From assembly GCA_019113675.1 (NCBI GenBank), contig DXHA01000025.1, forward strand, positions 1 through 61,767: DNA of 61,767 nt. Reading direction: 5' to 3'. Made by a program: the position numbers and the translations under genes. Source of the DNA: Candidatus Yaniella excrementigallinarum. Lineage in GTDB: Bacteria; Actinomycetota; Actinomycetes; Actinomycetales; Micrococcaceae. The notes under the pieces were generated by a model. It was not told the DNA's origin. It searched no databases and saw nothing but the letters and a program-made list of their open reading frames with translations. How positions within the stretch are numbered: the stretch's first letter is position 1; every line of letters starts with the position of its first letter. Positions 33,164 to 41,356 of the stretch are shown piece after piece.

Positions 33164-35079
33164 TTTTCCCAACGGCGCGTTTGACCGGCAAATGCCTCGA
33201 GCACACCGGGATCTTCAATGGTCGCAGGAGCGGCAACCTCATCGCCTTCAACAATTGAGCGCATTGTGCGACGCAGGATCTTGCCCGAGCGAGTCTTTGG
33301 CAGCGCCGAAACGACTTCAACATCCCGGAATGCCGCAACGGCACCAAAGTCTTTGCGCACCTTGGCAACCAACTCGTCGGTGAGCTGGCCGGGATCCATA
33401 TCTGCCCCAGCAGTAAGCACCACGTAGGCGACGGGTTTTTGTCCTTTAATTCCATCGTGGACGCCGATCACTGCGGTTTCTGCTACCGCAGGATGTTGTG
33501 CGATAACAGCTTCCAAAGTCCCGGTGGATAGCCGATGTCCGGCGACGTTAATCACGTCGTCGGAGCGCCCCAACACAAAGACATAGCCGTCGTCGTCGAT
33601 GTATCCGGTGTCACCGGTTTCATAGTAGCCAGGAAATGCCGCCATATATGAGGTGTGGAATCGCTCCGGCTCACCAAACAGACCCACCATAGCCCCGGGC
33701 GGGAGTGGCAGTTTAATAACAATATTGCCCTCCATACCGGGTTCAACCGGTTCACCCAGCGGGTTAACGACCCCCACCTGATAGCCGGGGACAGGCACCG
33801 ACGGCGAACCAGGTTTCATTGGCATGGGATCAAGTCCACGTAAGTTCGCGACAATCGGCCACCCCGATTCGGTTTGCCACCAGTGGTCAATAACCGGTTT
33901 ATTGGTTACCTCAACCAACCAATGGTAGGTGTCTTCGTCTAAACGCTCTCCGGCTGAAAATACCGATTCCAATTGCGATAAATCGTATTGCCGCCACAAG
34001 TCACCTTCTGGATCTGCGGCTCGAATTGCCCGGTAGGCGGTGGGCGCTGAGAAAATCACCTTCGCCTTGTGATCGGAGGCAACGCGCCAGAATGCTCCGG
34101 CATCTGGAGTACCTACCGGTTTACCTTCATACACCACAGTGGTTGCACCCCCGATAAGCGGTGCATACACAATGTAGGTGTGGCCGACGACCCAGCCAAC
34201 ATCGGAAGCCACAAAAATCGTTTCGGATGGTTGGATATTAAAGATATTTGGCAATGACCAGGCCGCAGCCACAGCGTAACCACCCTGGTCACGAATTACG
34301 GCTTTAGGTTTTGATGTTGTTCCGGAGGTGTGCAGCAAATACAACGGATCCGTGGCCGTTACAGGCACAGCGTCGACAGGCTCATGTGAGGCCAGCTGTT
34401 CATCAAAGTCGACCCATGAGGGATCGTAATCTGCCAATTCGTCATCAATTTCATCACGCTGTTTCACTACGACGGCGTCGGGGTGATGTTCCGCCATTTC
34501 GAGGGCTTCAACAAGATTTGGGAGATAACGAATCGTGCGGGCGGGTTCAATTCCGCCGTTGGCAGCAATGACTGCTTTAGCTTGCGAATCATCAAGACGG
34601 GTCGCAACTTCTTTAGGGGCAAATCCACCAAAGGTCACCACATGAACGGCACCTAGCCGAGCAACCGCCAGCATTGCGATCAGTGCTTCGGGAATCATGG
34701 GCATGTATATAAGCACGCGGTCACCGTGGCTAATCCCGTTGGCGCGTAAAGCACCGGCTAACCGGGCGACTTTATCTAGCATGTCAGCGTAGGTGTAGGT
34801 GATCTGCTGGTTGGTCATTGCCGAATCCCAAATAACTGCAGGCTGGTCTCCCCTACCACTTTGAACCCAGCGATCTAAAGCCTGATACGTGATGTTCAAC
34901 CGACCATCGGGATACCAGTTCCAGGATTCCGCACCGTCATAGTCAAGCCCCCGAGTAGGTGGGGTATGCCAGTCGAGAAGCTCAGCCTGTTCTAGCCAGA
35001 ATGCTGCCGGATCCGCCACTGACCGGTCAAACACCTCTTGGTATATGCTGCCCGGCTGTTGCACGTTGCGCTCACCCAT
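33160..35079 (-). CDS. prpE: Propionyl-CoA synthetase (AMP-forming acyl-CoA synthetase)
   Basis: Activates propionate to propionyl-CoA through an acyl-adenylate. The 639 residues have an N-terminal ACAS block (about 13-70), the AMP-binding motif LLHTSGTTSKPKAV, the A5-type HWWQTESGWPI, YYETGDTGYIDDDGY with the hinge Asp, and the C-terminal lysine in LPKTRSGKILRR. The WWQTESGWP form favours propionate over acetate. GGAG precedes the ATG. It stands 15 kb from prpDBC but carries the same TGTATACA palindrome upstream, so it probably supplies the methylcitrate cycle. AcsA remains an alternative name. Confidence 0.88.
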   Translation of the reverse strand: MGERNVQQPGSIYQEVFDRSVADPAAFWLEQAELLDWHTPPTRGLDYDGAESWNWYPDGRLNITYQALDRWVQSGRGDQPAVIWDSAMTNQQITYTYADMLDKVARLAGALRANGISHGDRVLIYMPMIPEALIAMLAVARLGAVHVVTFGGFAPKEVATRLDDSQAKAVIAANGGIEPARTIRYLPNLVEALEMAEHHPDAVVVKQRDEIDDELADYDPSWVDFDEQLASHEPVDAVPVTATDPLYLLHTSGTTSKPKAVIRDQGGYAVAAAWSLPNIFNIQPSETIFVASDVGWVVGHTYIVYAPLIGGATTVVYEGKPVGTPDAGAFWRVASDHKAKVIFSAPTAYRAIRAADPEGDLWRQYDLSQLESVFSAGERLDEDTYHWLVEVTNKPVIDHWWQTESGWPIVANLRGLDPMPMKPGSPSVPVPGYQVGVVNPLGEPVEPGMEGNIVIKLPLPPGAMVGLFGEPERFHTSYMAAFPGYYETGDTGYIDDDGYVFVLGRSDDVINVAGHRLSTGTLEAVIAQHPAVAETAVIGVHDGIKGQKPVAYVVLTAGADMDPGQLTDELVAKVRKDFGAVAAFRDVEVVSALPKTRSGKILRRTMRSIVEGDEVAAPATIEDPGVLEAFAGQTRRWEN

Positions 35080-35111
35080 GATTCTCCTTCATCGCGTTGC
35101 AGTCCACACGC

Positions 35112-35119
35112 TGTATACA
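35112..35119 (-). promoter_or_regulatory. TGTATACA palindrome upstream of prpE (candidate GntR operator)
   Basis: The 8-bp palindrome TGTATACA lies 33 bp upstream of the prpE ATG. The same 8-mer occurs twice in front of the gntR-prpDBC operon at 55102 and 55165. FCD-type GntR regulators commonly bind sites with a GTATAC-like core. The minus-strand TATACA could also serve as a -10. Confidence 0.5.
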
Positions 35120-35195
35120 TTGCGTGGATCACACATTAGTCGCCGGTGAAGTGCATTACAAAACATATGCCGTAATTGGGCAGCAGTGAGCCGTT

Positions 35196-35224
35196 TTGCT
35201 GATTCGTTTCGCATTCGCTATGGT
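35196..35224 (+). promoter_or_regulatory. Promoter of tRNA-Ser(GCT)
   Basis: TTGCTG (35196-35201), a 17-bp spacer and TATGGT (35219-35224) form a plausible sigma-70-type promoter. Transcription would begin near 35231, just before the palindrome at 35235. Confidence 0.55.
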
Positions 35225-35234
35225 AGAGGGGTTA

Positions 35235-35258
35235 TTTGAATACGCGTGCGTATTCAAA
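35235..35258 (+). repeat. Perfect 24-bp palindrome in the 5' leader of tRNA-Ser(GCT)
   Basis: TTTGAATACGC (35235-35245), GT, then GCGTATTCAAA (35248-35258) is a perfect inverted repeat with 11-bp arms. It ends only 4 bp before the first base of the mature tRNA, so the primary transcript should carry a hairpin directly next to the RNase P cleavage site. As DNA it could instead be a repressor operator overlapping the start site. No U-run follows, so it is not a terminator. Confidence 0.85.
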
Positions 35259-35262
35259 GCCC

Positions 35263-35351
35263 GGAGGCGTGCCAGAGAGGCCGATTGGACTTCACTGCTA
35301 ATGAAGGGTCTGTTTAAACGCGGACCGGGGGTTCGAATCCCCCCGCCTCCG
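35263..35351 (+). tRNA. tRNA-Ser (GCT)
   Basis: An 89-nt class II tRNA. Acceptor GGAGGCG (35263-35269) pairs with CGCCTCC (35344-35350); the discriminator is G. The anticodon stem CTTCA/TGAAG encloses CTGCTAA, anticodon GCT (AGC/AGU codons). A long variable arm and a GGTTCGAATCC T-arm follow. Confidence 0.96.
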
Positions 35352-35359
35352 CCGCATGA

Positions 35360-35400
35360 AAGCCCTGCAAGCTCTACATAGAGCGTGCAGGGCTTTTTCA
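35360..35400 (+). terminator. Terminator of tRNA-Ser(GCT)
   Basis: AGCCCTGCA (35361-35369) pairs with TGCAGGGCT, with an inner GCTCT/AGAGC stem, then TTTTT. It begins 9 bp after the tRNA. The following 140 bp to 35541 hold the promoter region of the small XRE gene, including another TGTATACA at 35436-35443. Confidence 0.9.
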
Positions 35401-35541
35401 CATTCGTACTCCCATCGGACAGCTGTATCCAGGCATGTATACACTATGGACAAGCCCGCTTAGAGGACCAAGCCTTGCACCGGACTCACAAGACGGGCGA
35501 AACTGGAATGGAACCACAACTGATCAGTAGAGGGGATCGTT

Positions 35542-35859
35542 ATGACTACTCAACAAGATGTTTTCAATTCCAACCTTGCACGTGCTGGTCGTGCCCTTGT
35601 GGGCATCTCTACGTGGTACATCGCCGATGAGACCGGCATTGCTCGTGATGATATTCGAAAATTTGAGCGTGGCCTTATCAGCCTGCCCGAAGCCCAACAG
35701 GAACAGATCAAAGATATACTGATTGATTACGGCGCCGTGTTTCTGCCAGACTCGCAGGCAGGTGGCTATGGTGTTCGGTTGAAGTACTCCTCAGAGAAGT
35801 CTCGTCAGATTGACCGCTGGGAAGGCGAAGGTGGTCCAGCCGGCGAGGACGACGTCTAG
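35542..35859 (+). CDS. Small XRE-type helix-turn-helix protein
   Basis: A 105-residue protein with AGAGGGG before the ATG. Residues about 8-60 fit an XRE-like helix-turn-helix: LARAGRALVGIS, TWYIADETGIARDDIRKFE with the turn around ETGI. The C-terminal part (YGVRLKYS, then an acidic WEGEGGPAGEDDV tail) recurs in similar small regulators of Micrococcaceae. Target genes are unknown. It ends with its stop codon overlapping that of the converging gene at 35856. A TGTATACA site and TACACT lie about 100 bp upstream. Confidence 0.78.
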   Translation: MTTQQDVFNSNLARAGRALVGISTWYIADETGIARDDIRKFERGLISLPEAQQEQIKDILIDYGAVFLPDSQAGGYGVRLKYSSEKSRQIDRWEGEGGPAGEDDV

Positions 35860-36527
35860 TCGGTTCCTTCATCATCCGTGGTGTGAATCTGCTGGGCAAT
35901 GATCTTGATGAGATCTTGTGCCTCAGCTGGTTCCAATACGGTGTGATCGGTCAACGTTTCTGCTGCATCATCGAGCTGATCGTCTCGCACCATGGCTTCA
36001 ATTTGGTCACGAATCCATGGAGGCAACTCCTCTGATGACATCGAAATGGTTTCTGAATCACGTTCGATTTGGACCTCGAAACGCTGTGGTTTCGGCGCTG
36101 CCTGGTCCAACCACTCTTCTGGCACGGTTAGATCAGTGACTTCCTGTTCTGCCACATCATCAGGCACAAAAGGGTCTGATCCGGCGACATCTTCTACTGG
36201 AGTTTCACCAGGTTGCTGTGGGAATTGATAGAGCGCCTGAACATCTACAAACGCTTCGATACGGCCCACACCGGTGGCCTTATGGTATACCTCTGCTGCC
36301 TGCGCTAGCTGCCCGACGGCAAGGTGCCGATACACCTGTGTGTGAGTCTCTTCGTCAAGCCGTTGGGCGGCCGCTGCCGCGCCGTCTTCAGACATACGGT
36401 CAAATAAAGCCGGTGATTTACCCACAGATTTCTTTTGAACTCCTGCCGAACGACCCAAAAATGCAATCAGGCCCCAGACGAAAAGTGCCGACACCGCTAG
36501 CAGCAGCAAAGGGATAATAAATTCCAT
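35856..36527 (-). CDS. Membrane-anchored protein of unknown function
   Basis: A 223-residue protein not assignable to a named family. One N-terminal transmembrane segment (about 3-24) is followed by a Lys/Ser linker, a helical region around 45-90 (AAAQRLDEETHTQVYRHLAV, AQAAEVYHKATGVGR) that recalls a short bundle, an acidic linker, and a C-terminal helical block around 165-220 with IRDQIEAMVRDDQLDDAAET. It probably faces the cytoplasm. It lies 25 bp downstream of the MFS gene's 3' end on the opposite side of the strand order, that is, upstream of nothing obvious. Function cannot be inferred. Confidence 0.65.
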   Translation of the reverse strand: MEFIIPLLLLAVSALFVWGLIAFLGRSAGVQKKSVGKSPALFDRMSEDGAAAAAQRLDEETHTQVYRHLAVGQLAQAAEVYHKATGVGRIEAFVDVQALYQFPQQPGETPVEDVAGSDPFVPDDVAEQEVTDLTVPEEWLDQAAPKPQRFEVQIERDSETISMSSEELPPWIRDQIEAMVRDDQLDDAAETLTDHTVLEPAEAQDLIKIIAQQIHTTDDEGTD

Positions 36528-36551
36528 GACGACTATTGTACTGTCAAGTAG

Positions 36552-37820
36552 CTAAGGGTGTGTCGAGTTCGGCTCCCGGGCCGCCTTAATTCGCGGTTGG
36601 ACAACAAAAAGATACAACAACACGGTCGCTAGCAACGCCAACCCGGCCAACCCTGCTGTCATAAACACAGTTCCTGGCCAGCCGTAACGGGTTAGGAATA
36701 TGCCACCGAGCCAGCCAAAGACCGAAGAACCGGTGTAATAGCATAAATTATATAGTGACGTCGACTGTGCCCTGCCACCTTCTGCAGCAGCACCGGCCCA
36801 CCCCGAGGCCACCGAATGCGCACCAAAGAAGGCTCCGGTGAAAATAACCAACCCGCCAAGCAAAACCCAAATATTGGGTACCAAGGTGAGCAGCACGCCG
36901 ATAATCATGATCAAGGTCAACACCATCAGCACTCTGGATGGCCGATACTTCGTAGCCATAGCTCCCGCCCATGGCGATGTCACCGTACCCATCAAATATG
37001 CCAAAAATAGGAGCGACACCACCGAAACCGGAAGGTTAAAGGGCTCTTCGACAAGGTGGAAACCTAAAAAGTTATAGACCGCCACGAAACCACCCATTAA
37101 TAACATGCCCAGCAGGTACATGACATTGAGCACCGCAGAACGCAGGTTGGTGGTGATGGATGCAATGGCTTTACGCGGTGATGTCGTCGTGGGAGAAAAT
37201 TTTCTGGCCTGTGGTGTGAGCAACAAAAAACAACTCGCCGATGCTACTGCAAGCAGCAACACCGCTCCCATGCCAATACGCCAGTGGTACCACTCTCCGA
37301 TGGGTGCTGCCACGATTCGTCCAAGCAGTCCGCCAATGACAGTTCCAGCAATAAATGTGCCGGCTGAACGGCCTGCCGATAACGGGTGGACCTCCTCGTT
37401 TAGATAGGCCATAGCCAACGCTGGGACGCCACCTAAGGCCACACCTTCGAATACCCGAAATACTAAAATCGCTTCGAATGTCGGCGACAGCGTTGCTCCG
37501 ATACCAAACACACACGCGGCAATGATTGAGATTGTCATGGCCGGCTTTCGACCAAGACGGTCACCAACGAAGGACCACGGGATCACAGCCAAGGCCAGCC
37601 CAATGGTAGATGCTGAGACTAACAAAGCGGTCTGGTCGGCTGTGGTGTGCAGATCCACGGCAATCAGCGGCAGCAATCCCTGCGGGGAATACAATTGGGC
37701 AAAAGTCGCCACCCCTGCGAAGAACAGTCCTGCCATGAGGCGACGAAAGCCTGCAGTTTTCGGGGCGTGTCCCAACCACACTTGCCCGGTTTGTGGGTCC
37801 GGAATTACCGGCTGATTCAT
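36552..37820 (-). CDS. MFS transporter (YnfM/AraJ-like, 12 TM)
   Basis: A 422-residue carrier starting at the ATG at 37820, preceded by AGAAGGG; the frame is open to 37940 but that part is not conserved. Twelve hydrophobic segments are visible. MFS motif A appears as GDRLGRKPAM after TM2; the stretch FAQLYSPQGLLPLIA in TM1 matches YnfM-type exporters. The N-terminal 30 residues are polar. Substrate unknown; related proteins export sugars or drugs. Divergent from the phosphomannomutase gene with 70 bp between start codons. Confidence 0.88.
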   Translation of the reverse strand: MNQPVIPDPQTGQVWLGHAPKTAGFRRLMAGLFFAGVATFAQLYSPQGLLPLIAVDLHTTADQTALLVSASTIGLALAVIPWSFVGDRLGRKPAMTISIIAACVFGIGATLSPTFEAILVFRVFEGVALGGVPALAMAYLNEEVHPLSAGRSAGTFIAGTVIGGLLGRIVAAPIGEWYHWRIGMGAVLLLAVASASCFLLLTPQARKFSPTTTSPRKAIASITTNLRSAVLNVMYLLGMLLMGGFVAVYNFLGFHLVEEPFNLPVSVVSLLFLAYLMGTVTSPWAGAMATKYRPSRVLMVLTLIMIIGVLLTLVPNIWVLLGGLVIFTGAFFGAHSVASGWAGAAAEGGRAQSTSLYNLCYYTGSSVFGWLGGIFLTRYGWPGTVFMTAGLAGLALLATVLLYLFVVQPRIKAAREPNSTHP

Positions 37821-37854
37821 GGCAACCCTTCTGTTGAAACGTTCTCTATTCAAG

Positions 37855-37882
37855 TTTACTTCCGCTTGTTTGGGGCTAGACT
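37855..37882 (+). promoter_or_regulatory. Promoter for leaderless phosphomannomutase gene
   Basis: TTTACT (37855-37860), a 16-bp spacer and TAGACT (37877-37882) fit an actinobacterial promoter. The -10 ends 8 nt before the GTG start and there is no Shine-Dalgarno, so the transcript probably starts at the GTG. Confidence 0.6.
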
Positions 37883-37890
37883 CAGAGATT

Positions 37891-39303
37891 GTGAAGATTG
37901 CTTTTGACCACCCCAATATTGATCTAGCTGATAGTTTCAAAGCCTACGACGTTCGAGGTATCGATGAGCAAACGCTCAATTCCGATGTGGCATTAGCAGT
38001 AGGTTTCGCTTTCGTCGAAGTCACCGGCGTCGATCAGGTACTTGTGGGTGGCGATATGCGTCCGTCTTCACCCGACTACGTTGCGGCATTTACTCGCGGG
38101 GCTACGGCTGCCGGGGCAGACGTAGTGGATTTAGGATTAATCTCCACGGACATGTTGTACCACGCCTCCGGGGTGTTCAACGCTGCCGGGGTAGTTTTCA
38201 CCGCGTCACATAACCCGGCCGGGTATAACGGCATCAAAATGACGCGCGCATCCGCAGTGCCGATTTCAGTTGAAACCGGCCTGGCAGAAATCCAGACTTT
38301 GGCCCAGACCTACCTGGATGCAGGGTATCTGGAAACCGATCGGCTAGGTACTGTCACCCACCGCGATACGCTTAGCGACTACGCCCGCTATCTACGGGAC
38401 CTAGTTGATTTATCCAAAATCCGTCCGCTAACAGTGGTGGTGGATGCCGGCAATGGGATGGCCGGGCGTACTACCCCTGCCGTGCTAGGCGATCAGGTAC
38501 TACCGGGATTACCGCTAAAGATTATTCCACTATATTTTGAATTAGACGGCACGTTTCCAAACCACCCGGCTAATCCCATTGAGCCCGCGAACCTCGTGGA
38601 TTTGCAGACCGCTGTCCGCGAGTACCAAGCCGATATTGGGTTAGCCTTCGATGGCGACGCCGATCGTTGTTTCGTAGTAGACGAACGCGGTGACCCCATC
38701 ACGCCGTCGGCTATTACCGCCATGGTCGCGGTTCGCGAGATCGCTCGGGCCAAACAATCCGGTGAGAACACCCCCGTAGTTATCCACAACCTGATTACCT
38801 CCCGAGTGGTACCCGAAGTTGTGGAGGACGCAGGCGGTCGGGCCATAGAAACCCGGGTCGGACACTCTTTTATTAAGGCCTATATGGCCGAACATGGCGC
38901 AGTGTTTGGGGGTGAGCACTCGGCTCACTATTACTTCCGCGATTTCTTCAACGCCGATACCGGTATGCTGGCGGCAATGCACGTGCTAGCAGTATTGAGC
39001 CAGCACGATACGGCGTCGTCGTTGGCTGCGCAGTACACCCCGTATGTGGCCTCGGGTGAGATTAATTCGCAAGTTGACGATCCGGATGCGGCCATCGCCA
39101 AGGTGTTGGCTAAATTCCACGACGTGACTGTCTCAACGCTGGACGGTACTACGGTTACCGCCGCCGATAAATCGTGGTGGTTCAATATTCGACCCTCCAA
39201 CACAGAGCCACTACTCCGGTTTAACGCTGAAGCAGCAGATCAGGCAACCATGGAGTGGCTGCGCGACACGGTGCTAGCCCTTATTGGCCCAATGCCAGGG
39301 TAA
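37891..39303 (+). CDS. manB: Phosphomannomutase/phosphoglucomutase
   Basis: Interconverts hexose 6- and 1-phosphates, feeding nucleotide-sugar and cell-wall synthesis. From the GTG at 37891 it has 470 residues. Alpha-D-phosphohexomutase landmarks in order are YDVRG near the start, the phosphoserine loop FTASHNPAGYNGIK (about 108-121), the metal loop AFDGDADRC (about 252-260), the sugar loop GGEHSAHYYF (about 339-348) and the phosphate loop RPSNTEPLLRFN near the end. The upstream open frame to 37819 is not conserved. Its 3' end overlaps convergent recQ by 23 bp. Confidence 0.93.
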   Translation: MKIAFDHPNIDLADSFKAYDVRGIDEQTLNSDVALAVGFAFVEVTGVDQVLVGGDMRPSSPDYVAAFTRGATAAGADVVDLGLISTDMLYHASGVFNAAGVVFTASHNPAGYNGIKMTRASAVPISVETGLAEIQTLAQTYLDAGYLETDRLGTVTHRDTLSDYARYLRDLVDLSKIRPLTVVVDAGNGMAGRTTPAVLGDQVLPGLPLKIIPLYFELDGTFPNHPANPIEPANLVDLQTAVREYQADIGLAFDGDADRCFVVDERGDPITPSAITAMVAVREIARAKQSGENTPVVIHNLITSRVVPEVVEDAGGRAIETRVGHSFIKAYMAEHGAVFGGEHSAHYYFRDFFNADTGMLAAMHVLAVLSQHDTASSLAAQYTPYVASGEINSQVDDPDAAIAKVLAKFHDVTVSTLDGTTVTAADKSWWFNIRPSNTEPLLRFNAEAADQATMEWLRDTVLALIGPMPG

Positions 39304-41308
39304 GTGGCAGGACCCCGCTGGCTCCGGCCTCCCGGAGTTTGGTAGTAGCTACGGTCAGTGACCAACGTGTGTTTGCCACATCGTCGATTAATAGCACCGG
39401 TCCGTGCTGTGGCACGCTTATAGGGACGCTATAGCGGTGCTGGACTTGAGCCAGCCGAAAAGCACTGTTGGCCGCCGGGGGCTCTACCGGTCCTTTCCAC
39501 TGCAATTGGCCTAAATATGGCAGTTGACCTATCGTGGCGATCGCCTTTGCCAGGGAGGTGACCAGCTGTGGACGATTCGGTGAGGGCATGGACAACACGG
39601 CAACGGGCCGTTGCGCCCAGTTCCAGTCGGCTAGGACCTCGACCATCGCCTCAACGACGTCGTCGGCAACAGGTTGATCCGGTTGTTCAAATACTTGTCG
39701 CAGCCGTTGGCCCCATCCAAGGTCTGTCAGGCGGGCTAGGGCGCGTCCAGGTTCGTGCTGAAGTCGAATTGTTCCTTTGAGTTCCATCCCGGTGGGCCAC
39801 ATACGTCGCGGGGCGATCTCCACACCCGGTTGTGAAAGTATCTGGCGGGCTTGGCTACGGGCTTCGTCAGTGGACTGGAGGCTCAGCCACGGTGTTGTGC
39901 AGTTATCGCACCGACCACAGTCTTGAGCGTAGGGGTCATCCAGGGTTTGGGATAAAAACCGCATCCGACACATTTGCGTTTGCTCGTATTCCAACATCAG
40001 CTGTTGTTCTGCACTACGTTGGGCGGCAACATTTTGGTAGCGCTGAGCATCGTAATGCCAGGGCTTGCCGGTTGCTTGCCAGCCGCCTTTGACGCGTGTC
40101 ACGGCGCCGTCAACGGCCAAAATTTTGAGTAATAACTCTAATCGGGTCGCTGACAGATCAACCCGCGCTGATAATGCCGGTACTGAGCGTGGTGTGTGGG
40201 TTTCTGCTATGACTGTTTGGGCTGTACGAGCATCCGGCATCGAGGCGGTAGCGAAGTATTCCCAGATTCGTTGATCTTCAACTCCTGGCAACAAGATGGC
40301 CTCGGCGTGCTCGGTTCCGCGGCCGGCGCGGCCGATGTGTTGGTAATACGACACTGGGGACGACGGCGCACCAAAGTGGACCACGAACCCTAGATCTGGT
40401 TTGTCAAAGCCCATGCCCAGTGCGGAGGTGGCCACCAAAGCTTTGACCTGGTTGTATTTGAGCGCCTGTTCTAACTCCGCGCGTTCCTCTGGTGCTGTAG
40501 CACCTGTATAGGCTGCCACGTGGTGTCCAGCGGCCGTTAAAGCACGAGCAATATCGTGCGCAGCAGCAACAGTGAGCGTGTAAATAATACCTGACGATTC
40601 AAAACTCGCCAGGTTATCAATCAACCAGGCAATACGGTCTCGGGCTTCGGCAGTGGGAAGCACTGCTAGGCGTAACGATGCTCGGGCCAACGGGCCACGC
40701 GTCAGGAACACATCATCGCCAAGTTGTTCTAGTACGTCGTCAACAACGCGTTGGTTGGCGGTGGCCGTGGTGGCAAGAATTGGCACGTCTAGTTCGTCAA
40801 TAACCGCCCCGATACGTCGGTAATCGGGCCGAAAGTCGTGCCCCCAGTCCGAGATGCAGTGTGCTTCATCGATTACCAGCAGCCCCAGAGATTTGATCAG
40901 CTCGGGCAGCGTTTGCCGAAACGCTGGATTATTGAGCCGCTCCGGAGAGATAAGCAATACATCAATCTCATCACGTTGCAACTGCCCGGTAATGGTGTCC
41001 CAAATTGTTGGGTTTGTTGAGTTGATGGATTCCGCAACGATTCCAGCGCGCTGTGCGGCCGCGACTTGGTCGGCCATCAGTGCCAATAGTGGCGAAATAA
41101 TAAGTGTGGGACCAGCACCACGACGCCGTAGTAGAGCGGTGGCAACGAAGTAAACGGCTGACTTTCCCCATCCGGTGCGTTGCACGACAAGCCCGCGACG
41201 GCGCTGATCTACGATCGCTTCAATAGCTTCGAATTGTCCGTCGTGAAACTCAGCGGGTTTCCCCACTAGTTCGCTGAGAATGCCGGTTGCTTCATCGCGA
41301 AGTGTCAT
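39281..41308 (-). CDS. recQ: RecQ family DNA helicase with C-terminal phosphoribosyltransferase-like domain
   Basis: ATP-dependent 3'-5' helicase, about 675 residues. The superfamily 2 motifs are VQRTGWGKSAVYF (about 44-56), IDEAHCISDWGHDFRPDY, TATANQRV, and QHIGRAGRG. A zinc-binding Cys set (CRMRF...CGRCDNC) follows. The last 150 residues resemble a PRTase fold of the ComF type: LADWNWAQRPVAVLSMPS and GPVLLIDDVANTRWSLTVA, with the PRPP-loop Asp pair but an altered TTG turn. The start is uncertain: ATGs at 41332 and 41317 fall in the pckG terminator hairpin, so 41308 is preferred. Confidence 0.87.
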   Translation of the reverse strand: MTLRDEATGILSELVGKPAEFHDGQFEAIEAIVDQRRRGLVVQRTGWGKSAVYFVATALLRRRGAGPTLIISPLLALMADQVAAAQRAGIVAESINSTNPTIWDTITGQLQRDEIDVLLISPERLNNPAFRQTLPELIKSLGLLVIDEAHCISDWGHDFRPDYRRIGAVIDELDVPILATTATANQRVVDDVLEQLGDDVFLTRGPLARASLRLAVLPTAEARDRIAWLIDNLASFESSGIIYTLTVAAAHDIARALTAAGHHVAAYTGATAPEERAELEQALKYNQVKALVATSALGMGFDKPDLGFVVHFGAPSSPVSYYQHIGRAGRGTEHAEAILLPGVEDQRIWEYFATASMPDARTAQTVIAETHTPRSVPALSARVDLSATRLELLLKILAVDGAVTRVKGGWQATGKPWHYDAQRYQNVAAQRSAEQQLMLEYEQTQMCRMRFLSQTLDDPYAQDCGRCDNCTTPWLSLQSTDEARSQARQILSQPGVEIAPRRMWPTGMELKGTIRLQHEPGRALARLTDLGWGQRLRQVFEQPDQPVADDVVEAMVEVLADWNWAQRPVAVLSMPSPNRPQLVTSLAKAIATIGQLPYLGQLQWKGPVEPPAANSAFRLAQVQHRYSVPISVPQHGPVLLIDDVANTRWSLTVATTKLREAGASGVLPLTLALGQ

Positions 41309-41314
41309 AATATG

Positions 41315-41350
41315 CATCAACCGGGCCCACAATTGCGGACCCGGTTGATG
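41315..41350 (-). terminator. Hairpin between pckG and recQ (terminator or attenuator)
   Basis: ATCAACCGGG (41316-41325) pairs with CCCGGTTGAT (41340-41349), plus two inner G-C pairs and a further C-G at the base, with an 8-nt loop. It lies 7 bp after the pckG stop. A T-rich stretch is short (GCATATTATG), so termination may be partial and recQ may be transcribed by read-through. Confidence 0.7.
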
Positions 41351-41356
41351 AATTGT

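Noticed and set aside
35436-35443. TGTATACA upstream of the small XRE gene as a prp-regulon member
   Set aside because: The site coincides with a likely -10 (TATACACT) and the gene has no link to propionate; kept only as a note.
41309-41332. recQ start at 41332
   Set aside because: That start lies in the pckG terminator hairpin and adds residues without homology.
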